Of a stretch of DNA of 21,997 nt, positions 7,735 to 15,425 are shown one piece after another. A program made the translations under genes and the position numbers. The stretch's first letter is position 1, and the number at the start of each line of letters is the position of its first letter. The stretch is from JBBIQS01 sp037442205 (GTDB lineage Bacteria; Myxococcota; Myxococcia; Myxococcales; UBA5297). Under the pieces are notes generated by a model. It was not told where the DNA came from. It worked only from the letters and a program-made list of their open reading frames with translations, and did not search any database. The stretch is taken from NCBI GenBank assembly GCA_037442205.1, contig JBBIQS010000115.1:1-21997 (forward strand), written 5' to 3'.

Positions 7735-8799
7735 GATTCTGCTCAGGCGCGCACGCTCGGCGAGCTGGCCGAGCTGGTGGGCGGCACGGTGCGCGGCGAT
7801 GCCGGCCGCAAGCTGGTCGGGGTCGGCTCGCTCTCCGAGGCCGGGCCGGACCGGCTGGCCTTCTTCAACAACCAGCGCTACCGCGGGCAGCTCAAGGCCA
7901 CCCGCGCCGGGGCGGTGGTGGTCGCCGAAGACGCGCTCGAGTTGCTCGATGGCCGCGATGCCCTGGTCGCCGCCGATCCCTACCTGGCCTTCGCCAAGGC
8001 CTCGGCCGCCTTCCATCCGCAGCCGAGCTTCAAGCCCGGCGTCGATCCGCGGGCGGTGGTCGAAGAAGGGGCACAAGTCGATCCCACCGCCTGCGTGATG
8101 GCCTTCGCCTATGTCGGCTCGGGGGCGCGCATCGGGCCCAGGGCAGTGCTCTTTCCCCAGGTGTTCGTGGGGCAGGGGAGCGTGGTCGGGGCCGAGGCGC
8201 TGCTCTATCCCGGCGTGATCCTGCGCGAGCACACGGTGGTCGGAGCGCGCTGCATCCTGCAGCCGGGCGCGGTGCTGGGCGGCGACGGCTTCGGCTTCGC
8301 CTTCGATCCCTCCGGCCCGCGCCACTTCAAGATTCCCCAGGTCGGCAACGTGGTGGTCGAGGACGAGGTCGAGATCGGCGCCAACTCGGCCATCGACCGC
8401 GCCACCTCGGGCTCGACCCGCATCGGCCGCGGCAGCAAGCTCGACAACCTGGTCCAGGTCGGCCACAACGTGCAGACCGGGCAGCTGTGCATCCTGTGCG
8501 GCCAGGCCGGGCTGGCTGGCTCTAGCACCCTCGGCAACGGGGTGGTGCTGGGCGGCCAGGTGGGCGTCGGCAATCACGCCAAGCTGTGCGATGGGACCCG
8601 GGTCGCCGCCCAGAGCGGAGTCATGGCCGACGTCGACGCGCCGGGCGAGTACGGCGGCAGCCCAATTACCGACAGCCGCGACTGGATGCGCTCGGTGGCC
8701 GCCTTTCAGAAGGGCGCCGAGACCGCCAAGCTGGTCCGCCGGCTCGAAAAGCGGCTCGCCGAGCTCGAGGCGCGCCTGGCGGCGGTCGAGGGGAAGTAG
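7732..8799 (+). CDS. lpxD: UDP-3-O-(3-hydroxyacyl)glucosamine N-acyltransferase LpxD
   Basis: LpxD adds the second hydroxyacyl chain to UDP-glucosamine in lipid A synthesis, using acyl-ACP in the cytoplasm. The 355-residue product has an N-terminal uridine-binding domain (1-100, with LAFFNNQRYRGQL). A left-handed beta helix of hexapeptide repeats follows (about 101-305), containing GGDGFGFAFD, KIPQVGNVVVEDEVEIGA and the catalytic His in VQVGHNV (His 245). A C-terminal helical, coiled-coil tail is also present (about 315-355). Length and domain order match the family. The gene begins with TTG. It implies an organism that makes lipopolysaccharide. The neighbours often found next, fabZ and lpxA, are absent; the next gene is convergent and unrelated. 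Confidence 0.95.
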   Translation: MDSAQARTLGELAELVGGTVRGDAGRKLVGVGSLSEAGPDRLAFFNNQRYRGQLKATRAGAVVVAEDALELLDGRDALVAADPYLAFAKASAAFHPQPSFKPGVDPRAVVEEGAQVDPTACVMAFAYVGSGARIGPRAVLFPQVFVGQGSVVGAEALLYPGVILREHTVVGARCILQPGAVLGGDGFGFAFDPSGPRHFKIPQVGNVVVEDEVEIGANSAIDRATSGSTRIGRGSKLDNLVQVGHNVQTGQLCILCGQAGLAGSSTLGNGVVLGGQVGVGNHAKLCDGTRVAAQSGVMADVDAPGEYGGSPITDSRDWMRSVAAFQKGAETAKLVRRLEKRLAELEARLAAVEGK

Positions 8800-8837
8800 G
8801 CCGGCTCCCTCGGTGATTCCGGGAGGTTGGCCTACTT
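8794..8837. terminator. Bidirectional hairpin holding both convergent stop codons
   Basis: AAGTAGGCC (8794-8802) and GGCCTACTT (8829-8837) are a perfect 9-bp inverted repeat. An inner CTCCC/GGGAG pair (8805-8809 and 8821-8825) extends the stem. The outer stem contains the TAG of lpxD (8797-8799) and, on the other strand, the TAG of the lipoprotein gene (8834-8832). No T tract follows on either side, so terminator function is likely but unproven. Confidence 0.5.
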
Positions 8838-10346
8838 GAAGGTCACGATGGCCGGGCCGCCGGGCGTCGAGGTGGTGCTGAACACGAAGAGCGTCCCCGC
8901 CTTGTCCATCACCGAGCTGCTCGCGTAGAGGCCGTTGTCGCGATAGAGCCCGATCTGCGCGCCGGTGGTCGGATTTCGGCGCATGAAGGTGACTGCACCG
9001 CTGACCTGCCAGCCGTAGTAGATGAACCCGTCCATGCCCAGGCTCATGCTGGTGCCCCAGGAGAACGCTCCGTATCCCGGATCGCTCCACTCGAGCAGCA
9101 CGCTGATGGCGCCGGTCTTCGCGTCCATCTTCAGGATGCGCAGGTTGGAGCAGATGACCAGCAGGTTTCCGTCGGCGTCGGTGGCGAGATCCCTCGGTTC
9201 GCCGAGAGCGCCGTTGGGCCCCGGCACCTTGTTGTTCGGGTCGTTGAAGTCGGCCAGATAGGTGATGGTCCGGGGCGCGGCGGTCAGGTTGACGACGGCG
9301 AGGTGGTTGTAGGCCGTGGTCAGGTAGAGCTTCGAGAAATCGGGAGACATCGCCAGGTACTTCACCGCGTCGAGCTTGACCTGGCTGTTCGTCTGGAAGG
9401 GCACCGCCGTGTTGCCGATCATCGGGTTGGTGCCGCCGCCCACGAAGGTGCTCAGAGACGTTCCGTTCCAGCGCTTGATCTGGTTGGTGCCGGTGTCGGC
9501 GATGTAGAGGTTTCCGGCGCCGTCGAAGACCATCTTCGCCGGCCCGTTCAGCCCGGCGCTGGCCGGGACCACGGTGCTCAGGTTCTTGCTCGGGTCGATC
9601 TTCCGGACCTGGTTCTCCTCGGCGAAGTAGAGCGTCCCGAGCGGATCCTGGGAGTTGATCGCCAGCCCCATCTGATCTCCGGCCGGCTTCTTGATGGTCG
9701 TCGTCACGTCGATGGGGCCGTCGGCGGCGACCGCGCTGGTGGCGTAGCCGATGAGGGGGGCGAAGTCGTAGCCCTCCTTGAAGACGTTGCCGGGGAAGAC
9801 CTTGTCGACGGCCGGCGGGGCGGTCTGCGAGGGACAGATGAGCACGCCGCCATCGGTCGCGGGGTCGGGGACCGTGGCAATCGCTTTGATGGTCAGCTTG
9901 GTCTGGTTGTTGACCCAGGGATTGGAGGTGGGCGTACCGGTCGGCGCCTTGAGATCGACGGCCGCGGTCCTGGCGGCCTTCGCGGTGGCCGTGCCGCCGA
10001 AGTCGCCGTCGGCGATGCTCGGCAGCGTCCCATCCACGGTGTAGTAGATGGTCGCGGTCTCCGGAGAGGCGACCATCGTCACCTTGGTGTCGCTGCGCAG
10101 ATAGCCGCTCGGGAAGACCACCGCTCCGTCGGGAAGCTCGAACCGCAGCTCGCAGGGGAGACCGGAGTCGGTCCCGGCATCGGGCGGCTCGGTCTGGGCG
10201 TCGGTCAGCGCGCCGTCGGGCCCGGCCAGCGAGCCGTCGGCTCCGGCGTCGGCGGCGCTCTGAAGCACCAGGTCGTCGGTGGACAGGAACAGCTCGCACC
10301 CGAAGGCGAGCGCTGAAACGGTGATCGCGATGGCAAGCTTGCGCAT
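8832..10346 (-). CDS. Lipoprotein with chitobiase-C-like segment and NHL-type beta-propeller
   Basis: The 504-residue product has a lipoprotein signal with lipobox AFGC (Cys 17). Glu at +2 suggests the outer membrane. Residues 30-64 are an Ala/Asp/Gly-rich linker. Residues 94-113 (ATIYYTVDGTLPSIADGDFG) resemble the C-terminal beta-sandwich found in chitobiases and many bacterial surface proteins. From about 235 to the end are blade-like repeats of the NHL type, such as GPAKMVFDGAGNLYIADTG (268-286) and EPRDLATDADGNLLVICSN (383-401). These indicate a propeller for binding proteins or sugars; no catalytic residues are evident. GGGAGGG about 9 bases before the ATG at 10346 is the ribosome site. 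The stop of the upstream gene is only 3 bases away, so the pair is an operon. The substrate is unknown. Confidence 0.85.
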   Translation of the reverse strand: MRKLAIAITVSALAFGCELFLSTDDLVLQSAADAGADGSLAGPDGALTDAQTEPPDAGTDSGLPCELRFELPDGAVVFPSGYLRSDTKVTMVASPETATIYYTVDGTLPSIADGDFGGTATAKAARTAAVDLKAPTGTPTSNPWVNNQTKLTIKAIATVPDPATDGGVLICPSQTAPPAVDKVFPGNVFKEGYDFAPLIGYATSAVAADGPIDVTTTIKKPAGDQMGLAINSQDPLGTLYFAEENQVRKIDPSKNLSTVVPASAGLNGPAKMVFDGAGNLYIADTGTNQIKRWNGTSLSTFVGGGTNPMIGNTAVPFQTNSQVKLDAVKYLAMSPDFSKLYLTTAYNHLAVVNLTAAPRTITYLADFNDPNNKVPGPNGALGEPRDLATDADGNLLVICSNLRILKMDAKTGAISVLLEWSDPGYGAFSWGTSMSLGMDGFIYYGWQVSGAVTFMRRNPTTGAQIGLYRDNGLYASSSVMDKAGTLFVFSTTSTPGGPAIVTFK

Positions 10347-10349
10347 GAC

Positions 10350-11288
10350 CTAAAACCCTCCCGAGACGACCAGCGCGCCACCGCTGGAGACGGGCAGAAG
10401 TTGGAGCGTGGCAGCCGGCGAATCACCCGAAGGCGCGGTCAGCACCAGGCCCAGCCCAACTGCCGCCGCGATCGCGCCCCCGGCGTAGAGGGCATCGGCG
10501 ATCCGCATCTTCATGGTGATCGCGCCCTTGGCGGCATCGAGCGCCTCGGGGGTGGCGGAGGCCAGGGAGGACCTGGTGTCGTCGTGCTGGAGCTTGGCGA
10601 GGATTCCGACGACCGCTCCGCCGGCGAGCAGCGCTCCGCCGACACCGACCAGCGCCAGCCCGGCGGTCTTGCCGGAGCCGGTCGGCTGGCTGGCCGAGGT
10701 GACCTCGACCGGAGCGCTCGGCTTGGGCGCCTCGGCATTGGCCGGTCTCGCAGCCGCCACCTTGGGAGCGTCGGGCTTGGCGAACAGGACCAGGACGTCG
10801 GCGACGGCCGGGCCCACGGCATCGACGAGCTCGGACTGCGACTTTGCCTGCCGCGTCACCCGCTGGACCGGGCAGGCCTTGGTGATGTCGAGGAGCGTCA
10901 GGGTGAGCAGCCAGCGGCCGCCGAACTCGCCGATCTCCGAGCCCAGCAGGTAGTCCACGCCCAGCGCGCCGCCGATCTCGGCCAGGCAGGAGCCGTCGCT
11001 ACAGCCCAGCAGCTTCTTCTGCTTGTCGAAGCCGATCAGAGTTTGCAGGTCCGAGCCGGCGACGACCTTGACCGGGAAGCGCTGGGCCTCGGAGGCGATG
11101 AGCGAGGAGAGCGCCGTCGCCGCCTTGGGATCGGAGTTGCCGGTGGCCTTGATCTCCAGCACCGCGATCTTGGGCGTCTTGGAGGACTTGGGCGCCTCGG
11201 CTCCGAGTGCCGGAGCGGCGCCCAGCGCCAAGGCGCAGGCGAGGCTCCAGCAGAGTTGGGGGCGACGAATCGAAGGCGTGCCGACCAT
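10350..11288 (-). CDS. Exported TolB-N/CsgG-like protein with CxxxxC motif and two membrane segments
   Basis: The 312-residue product starts with a signal peptide (cleavage near ALGA, residue 30). Residues 38-170 form an alpha/beta domain with KIAVLEIKATG, GCSDGSCLAEIGGALGVDYL (Cys 96, Cys 101) and LLTLTLLDI. That pattern is familiar from envelope proteins of Myxococcota and relatives, and is reminiscent of the TolB N-terminal and CsgG/FlgO fold. A Pro/Ala linker (172-205) leads to two hydrophobic segments (about 209-231 and 264-284), then a short tail ending GGF. The tail could reach an outer- or inner-membrane partner. GAGG lies 6 bases before the ATG at 11288. Tight spacing with the next gene suggests the two products work together at the envelope. 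Precise function is unknown. Confidence 0.75.
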   Translation of the reverse strand: MVGTPSIRRPQLCWSLACALALGAAPALGAEAPKSSKTPKIAVLEIKATGNSDPKAATALSSLIASEAQRFPVKVVAGSDLQTLIGFDKQKKLLGCSDGSCLAEIGGALGVDYLLGSEIGEFGGRWLLTLTLLDITKACPVQRVTRQAKSQSELVDAVGPAVADVLVLFAKPDAPKVAAARPANAEAPKPSAPVEVTSASQPTGSGKTAGLALVGVGGALLAGGAVVGILAKLQHDDTRSSLASATPEALDAAKGAITMKMRIADALYAGGAIAAAVGLGLVLTAPSGDSPAATLQLLPVSSGGALVVSGGF

Positions 11289-11358
11289 GGGAACCTCGGT
11301 TGAGCGAGGGCTCGATGCTGTTTGGTATACCCCAATTCGCGCGGCAGCTGTCCCGGGC

Positions 11359-11976
11359 CTACGGGGCGCCGCCGAGCAGCCCCAGCAACTCGGAGAGCTT
11401 CTCGATGCGCGCTTGCCCCGGCAGCCTCAACCCGACGAAGAACACGCCCGCCGCCTGCGCCGCGTCGCGGTCGTAGCGCGAGTCGCCCACCATCCACGCC
11501 TGAGAGCGATCGATGCCGAGCTGCCTCAGCGCCCGAAAGATCAGGTCCGGCGCGGGCTTGGGCCGCTCCACCTGATCGGCGCAGCAAACCGAGGCGAAGG
11601 CGCCCTCGATCTCCGCCCGCCGCAGGATGGCCGGGGCCAGCGAGGAGACGGTGTTGGTGATCAATGCCAGCTTGAACCCGCGTTGCCCGAGCGTCTCGAG
11701 CAGCGGCTTGGCTTCGGGATCGACCCACACCCCCTGGGCGAAGCGCGGGAAGGTCTCGGTGTAGAACCGGTCCAATTCCTTGATACTGCACGACAATCCG
11801 AACGCGGTCACGTCGGCCGCGGTGCCTTGGCCGAAGGTGGACTCGAACTCGGTGCGCGAGGGCGCCCGCCCGCCGAAGCGATGGCCCGCCTCCTCCAGCG
11901 TGCGGAACCAAGCCTCGCCGCTGCGCACCAGCACTCCGTCCAGGTCGAACAGGATGGCCTGCGGTCGCGGAATCAT
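11359..11976 (-). CDS. HAD-superfamily hydrolase, phosphoglycolate phosphatase-like
   Basis: The 205-residue soluble protein has all HAD motifs. Motif I is LFDLDGVLV (nucleophile Asp 11, acid Asp 13), motif II is the Thr in LITNT (107-109), the Lys of motif III is in ERPKPAP (Lys 140), and motif IV is VGDSRYDRDAA (Asp 165, Asp 169). The helical cap between motifs I and II (about 16-85) places it in the PGP/beta-phosphoglucomutase-like group. Substrate cannot be assigned; phosphoglycolate or another small phosphate ester is usual. The ATG at 11976 starts exactly at the family N-terminus; the frame continues upstream without similarity. It lies 70 bases upstream of the next minus-strand gene and may be cotranscribed with it. 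Confidence 0.9.
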   Translation of the reverse strand: MIPRPQAILFDLDGVLVRSGEAWFRTLEEAGHRFGGRAPSRTEFESTFGQGTAADVTAFGLSCSIKELDRFYTETFPRFAQGVWVDPEAKPLLETLGQRGFKLALITNTVSSLAPAILRRAEIEGAFASVCCADQVERPKPAPDLIFRALRQLGIDRSQAWMVGDSRYDRDAAQAAGVFFVGLRLPGQARIEKLSELLGLLGGAP

Positions 11977-12084
11977 GCCCGGACTATAGACGCCGGCGGC
12001 GCGCCGGGAGAAGGGGCGCAACTTGCTCCGCCAACTCGCGAAAATGACTCTCCCCGAGGGCAGGTTCGGCCTGGGGACGCTCGC

Positions 12085-12112
12085 TTGACGGGTTTTCGGG
12101 CGAACGAATAAC
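12085..12112 (+). promoter_or_regulatory. Candidate promoter of the ASH/VWA lipoprotein gene
   Basis: TTGACG (12085-12090), a 16-base spacer and AATAAC (12107-12112) lie 65 bases before the ATG at 12177. The local A/T-rich patch stands out in GC-rich sequence. The rest of the 200-base divergent gap (11977-12176) shows nothing I can name. Confidence 0.4.
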
Positions 12113-12176
12113 ATCCGCAGCTTCGCTCTCAGGGACCGGGAGGGCGAGACCCACACGCCGCCCAGGAGTGCTTCCG

Positions 12177-12404
12177 ATGCGCCACGCCACCCTACAGGCC
12201 GCAGTCGCGGTCGGGTTGCTGTTCTCCGTCGCCGCCTGCACCTGCGGCAGCAAGGACGGATCGACCCACGGCACCTACGGCGAACCGGCCATCGAGGTGG
12301 TGGGCGAGGACGGCAAGATCAGCCTGGTCACCGACGTCACCGTCGACTTCGGTGCCACGCTGGTCGGCAGCCGGGTGGAGCGCAAGCTGGTGCTGCGCAA
12401 CTAA
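12177..12404 (+). CDS. N-terminal fragment: lipoprotein signal plus start of first ASH repeat
   Basis: This 75-residue piece ends at the premature TAA. It holds a lipoprotein signal peptide (hydrophobic VAVGLLF, lipobox ending SVAAC, Cys 16), a short linker and the first strands of an ASH domain. AGGAG 8 bases before the ATG supports the start over the GTG at 12168. Alone it would be exported but not a complete domain. Confidence 0.55.
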   Translation: MRHATLQAAVAVGLLFSVAACTCGSKDGSTHGTYGEPAIEVVGEDGKISLVTDVTVDFGATLVGSRVERKLVLRN

Positions 12405-12563
12405 GGTCGCGGCACCCTGCAGGTCGACTCGGTCACCCCGTCCGACCCCTTCAACCCGGCCTTCCACTACCAGTTCCAGCCCTTCACCCTCGACGTCGGC
12501 GACCGCAAGGAGCTGCTGCTGACCTACGAGCCCACCGTCGAGGGAACCGACGAGTCCACCCTG

Positions 12564-15344
12564 GTGCTCAACGTCACCGAGTCCACCGTGGAGAAGATGA
12601 CGCTGACCCTGCGCGGGCGGGCGGTGACCGGCAAGTGCCTGGTCGACCCGGTCGCCGGGCTGGACTTCGGCGCGGTGGCCAAGGGCACCAGCTTCATCAA
12701 GCGGGTCAAGGTCAGCAACACCTCGGACATCGACTGGAACATCACCGTCGGCAAGATCGTCCCGGCCATTCCCGGAGTGGATGAGGGGGTCTACAGCTTC
12801 GCCGACGGCTTCGGCCCCGGCGACTACAAGGTCCCCAGCCACGGCGAGCTGTTCGTCCCGATCCAGTTCAGCCCCACGCACGACGGCGCCCACAACGGCT
12901 TCCTGCAGATCCTCCAGCCCGAGGTGTGCGGCGCCCCGATGCTGCCGCTCCTCGGCCAGGGCGTGGACCAGGTGCTCGACTGCGAGCCCAAGGAGGCGCT
13001 CAAGGACTCCACCGGCAAGGTGACCGGCTACGTATGCCGGCTGAACTTCGGCTACATCAACCCCAACACCAAGAAGACCGCCGCGGTGACCTTCAAGGAC
13101 CTGGGCAACCAGGATCTGACCGTCAGCGACCTGTCGATCGACACCACCGGCCCCTTCACCCTCGACAATCCGCCGGCCTCGATCCCGCTGACCGCCAACG
13201 GCGGCACCGGCTCGGTCAACGTCACCTTCGCCCCCACCGTGCTCGGCAAGTTCAAGGCCAACCTCAAGTTCAAGTCCAACGACCCCAAGCGCGCCGGCGA
13301 CTCGGTGGAGCTGGTGGGAGTGGGCGGCGGCCCCAAGATCGACGTGCTGCCCAAGAGCGTGGACTTCGGTCCGGTGGCCAGCAGCACCTACCAGTACCGG
13401 CGGATCACCATCGCCAACATCGGCACCGACGTCGCCGGCACCACCGACGACAACCTGTTCCTCGGCTCGTTCGACAACGGGGTCTACACCGAGAAGCAGG
13501 CCGAGCTGATCACCAACTACCCCAACGACTTCACCCTGGAGTGGCCGCCGCGCGGCTACAGCAGCGCGGGCATCGCCGCCGGCAGCAACGTCGACCTGCG
13601 CATCAAGTTCACCCCCACCGGCCCAGGGGCCAAGGATGCCCTGGTGCGCATCTACTCCAACGACCTGGATCAGCCGGTGATCGAGGTGCCGATCGTGGCC
13701 GAGGGGCGCGACATGCCTCCCTGCGACTACTCGGTGATCCCCGGCCAGCTCAACTTCGGCAACGTCGACCCGGGCAAGGGGCTGCAGCAGAGCTTCTTCA
13801 TCCGCAACAACTCCTCCGACCCCGCCAACGTCTGCCTGGTGTCGACCCTGGGCTTCAGCTACGGCACCCCCAGGGCCTTCACGCTGCCCAAGGGCAGCAT
13901 GACCGGCGAGTACATCAAGGGCGGCGACCAGCTCGAGGTGCCGGTGCTCTTCGCCCCCACCGCCGCCATTCCCTACTCGGGCGCGGTGGAGTTCTACATC
14001 TCCAGCCAGAACCGGCCGATGAGCTCGGTGGCCCTGGCCGGCAGCGCGCTGCAGGCCGGAATCATGGTCGCTCCCAACGACCTGGACTTCGGCGTGATCC
14101 AGATCGGCTGCAGCTCCCGCGAGCGCACCTTCACCATCTACAACATCAGCTCGGGGAATCTGGACATCTCGGGGATCACCATCGAGGACCAGAACAACGA
14201 GTTCCACGTCACCCAGCAGCCGGTGCTGCCGCACCGGGTGGCCGCCGGGGCCCAGGTGGAGTTCAAGGTCGCCTACAAGCCGGTGGACATCGGCCCGGAC
14301 CGCGGCCTGATCCGGATACAGACCACCGATCCCAACAAGTCGGCCGGCGCTCTCGGCTACCAGCTGGAGTACCTGGTGACGCTCTCCGGCCGCGGCGACC
14401 TGGTGGCCATCCAGACCGACACCTTCGCCCAGGACCCTCAGCCCAAGGTCGACGTGCTGTTCGTGGTCGACAACTCCGGCTCGATGGACGACAAGCAGAC
14501 CTCGCTGGGCACCAACTTCGGCAACTTCATCCAGTTCGCCGACAGCCAGCGCATCGACTACCACATCGCGGTCACCACCACCTCGGTGGACCCGACCGAC
14601 TCCAGCTACGAGAACGGCAGCTTCGTGCCGATGCCCGGGGCGGCCAGCCCCAACCCGCGGGTGATCACGCGCAAGACCCCCAACGCGGCCCAGGTCTTCA
14701 AGGACAACGTCAAGGTCGGCACCAACGGCAGCGGCACCGAGATGCTGCTCGAGCCGGGCTATCTGGCGCTGTCGCCGCCGCTGATCAACACCAACAACGC
14801 CGGCTTCCTGCGCGATGAGGCCTACCTGGCGATCGTGGTGGTCTCCGACGCCGAGGATCAGTCGAACCAGACGGTGGCCTTCTACCAGTCGTTCTTCATG
14901 AACATCAAAGGCTTCCGCCGGGCCAACATGTTCAGCCTGTCGGGGATCATCCCGACCCTGGCCAGCGCCCCCGCCGGCTGCAGCTACGACCCCGACGTCA
15001 CCGGCACCTCGACCCGGGTCAAGGACATCGTCGCCGCCACCGGCGGGGTCTACGACGAGATCTGCACCTCGAACTGGGCCAAGGCCCTGGAGAAGCTGGG
15101 GCAGACCGCCTTCGGCTACCGGACCCGCTTCTTCCTCACCAACCCGCCGGACATCGACCCCACCAAGTCGCTGGACGCCAGCATCCAGGTGCTGGTCGAC
15201 GGCCTGCCCTATCCGTCGGTGGGCAGCCAGGGCGAGGTCAACTGGACCTACAACTCGCAGGCCCAGGCCATCGACTTCGACCCGATGGCGGTGCCGCAGC
15301 CCGGCCAGACCCTGACCGTCACCTACCACGTGGCCTGCCTCTAA
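12564..15344 (+). CDS. Downstream part: ASH (HYDIN-like) repeats followed by von Willebrand A domain
   Basis: This 926-residue open frame follows the premature stop. Immunoglobulin-like ASH repeats start at DFG/NFG strands near 12660, 13045, 13365, 13755 and 14085 (for example LDFGAVAKG, VDFGPVASS, LNFGNVDPG, LDFGVIQIG), each about 100-130 residues. At 14455 a von Willebrand A domain begins (VDVLFVVDNSGSMDD; metal-site Asp-x-Ser-x-Ser at 14469-14483), running to about 15110. A last beta-rich segment ends VTYHVACL. Such proteins usually bind partners at the cell surface through the metal site. GTG 12564 is only the first available start; this part lacks a signal peptide, so as a separate product it would stay in the cytoplasm. 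It most likely belongs with the fragment at 12177. Confidence 0.85.
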   Translation: MLNVTESTVEKMTLTLRGRAVTGKCLVDPVAGLDFGAVAKGTSFIKRVKVSNTSDIDWNITVGKIVPAIPGVDEGVYSFADGFGPGDYKVPSHGELFVPIQFSPTHDGAHNGFLQILQPEVCGAPMLPLLGQGVDQVLDCEPKEALKDSTGKVTGYVCRLNFGYINPNTKKTAAVTFKDLGNQDLTVSDLSIDTTGPFTLDNPPASIPLTANGGTGSVNVTFAPTVLGKFKANLKFKSNDPKRAGDSVELVGVGGGPKIDVLPKSVDFGPVASSTYQYRRITIANIGTDVAGTTDDNLFLGSFDNGVYTEKQAELITNYPNDFTLEWPPRGYSSAGIAAGSNVDLRIKFTPTGPGAKDALVRIYSNDLDQPVIEVPIVAEGRDMPPCDYSVIPGQLNFGNVDPGKGLQQSFFIRNNSSDPANVCLVSTLGFSYGTPRAFTLPKGSMTGEYIKGGDQLEVPVLFAPTAAIPYSGAVEFYISSQNRPMSSVALAGSALQAGIMVAPNDLDFGVIQIGCSSRERTFTIYNISSGNLDISGITIEDQNNEFHVTQQPVLPHRVAAGAQVEFKVAYKPVDIGPDRGLIRIQTTDPNKSAGALGYQLEYLVTLSGRGDLVAIQTDTFAQDPQPKVDVLFVVDNSGSMDDKQTSLGTNFGNFIQFADSQRIDYHIAVTTTSVDPTDSSYENGSFVPMPGAASPNPRVITRKTPNAAQVFKDNVKVGTNGSGTEMLLEPGYLALSPPLINTNNAGFLRDEAYLAIVVVSDAEDQSNQTVAFYQSFFMNIKGFRRANMFSLSGIIPTLASAPAGCSYDPDVTGTSTRVKDIVAATGGVYDEICTSNWAKALEKLGQTAFGYRTRFFLTNPPDIDPTKSLDASIQVLVDGLPYPSVGSQGEVNWTYNSQAQAIDFDPMAVPQPGQTLTVTYHVACL

Positions 15345-15375
15345 CTCGGGCGCGGGCGGCAATCCTCGCAGTCTT

Positions 15376-15408
15376 CGCCGGCGCTCAACCCTGACTCGAG
15401 CGCCGGCG
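15376..15408 (+). terminator. Strong GC hairpin between the ASH/VWA gene and the giant gene
   Basis: CGCCGGCGCTC (15376-15386) and GAGCGCCGGCG (15398-15408) form a perfect 11-bp stem with an 11-base loop, 31 bases after the stop at 15344. No T tract follows. It could be a terminator of the upstream gene, an mRNA processing or stability element, or an attenuator ahead of the gene at 15426. The remaining gap sequence has only the ribosome site GGAG (15413-15416). Confidence 0.45.
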
Positions 15409-15425
15409 CCTCGGAGCAGCTCCAG

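Larger units (their letters stand above)
12177..15344 (+). pseudogene. ASH-repeat/von Willebrand A lipoprotein gene interrupted by an in-frame TAA
   Basis: One reading frame of 1056 codons runs from the ATG at 12177 (AGGAG at 12164-12168) to TAA at 15342-15344. It is broken only by TAA at 12402-12404. Translation on both sides of that codon fits a single domain: VDFGATLVGSRVERKLVLRN before it and GRGTLQVDSVTPSDPF after it, the usual strand-turn-strand of an ASH repeat. The 53 codons between the stop and the next start codon (12564) are also domain-like. The intact product would be a lipoprotein (lipobox ending SVAAC) of about 1055 residues. The cause could be a nonsense mutation, an assembly or sequencing error, or readthrough; the rest of the frame shows no decay, which favours a recent change or an error. 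Confidence 0.7.

Noticed and set aside
6808..10299. 1163-codon minus-strand frame over skp and lpxD
   Set aside because: It crosses several well-supported genes in both orientations and reads as low-complexity shadow sequence.
11321..11340. GGTATACC as a promoter for the minus-strand gene at 11288
   Set aside because: No acceptable -35 at suitable distance, and the gene may be read from the HAD gene upstream.
12402..12404. Recoding of TAA as an amino acid
   Set aside because: Known special insertions use TGA (selenocysteine) or TAG (pyrrolysine), and TAA ends other genes here. Mutation, error or simple readthrough is more likely.
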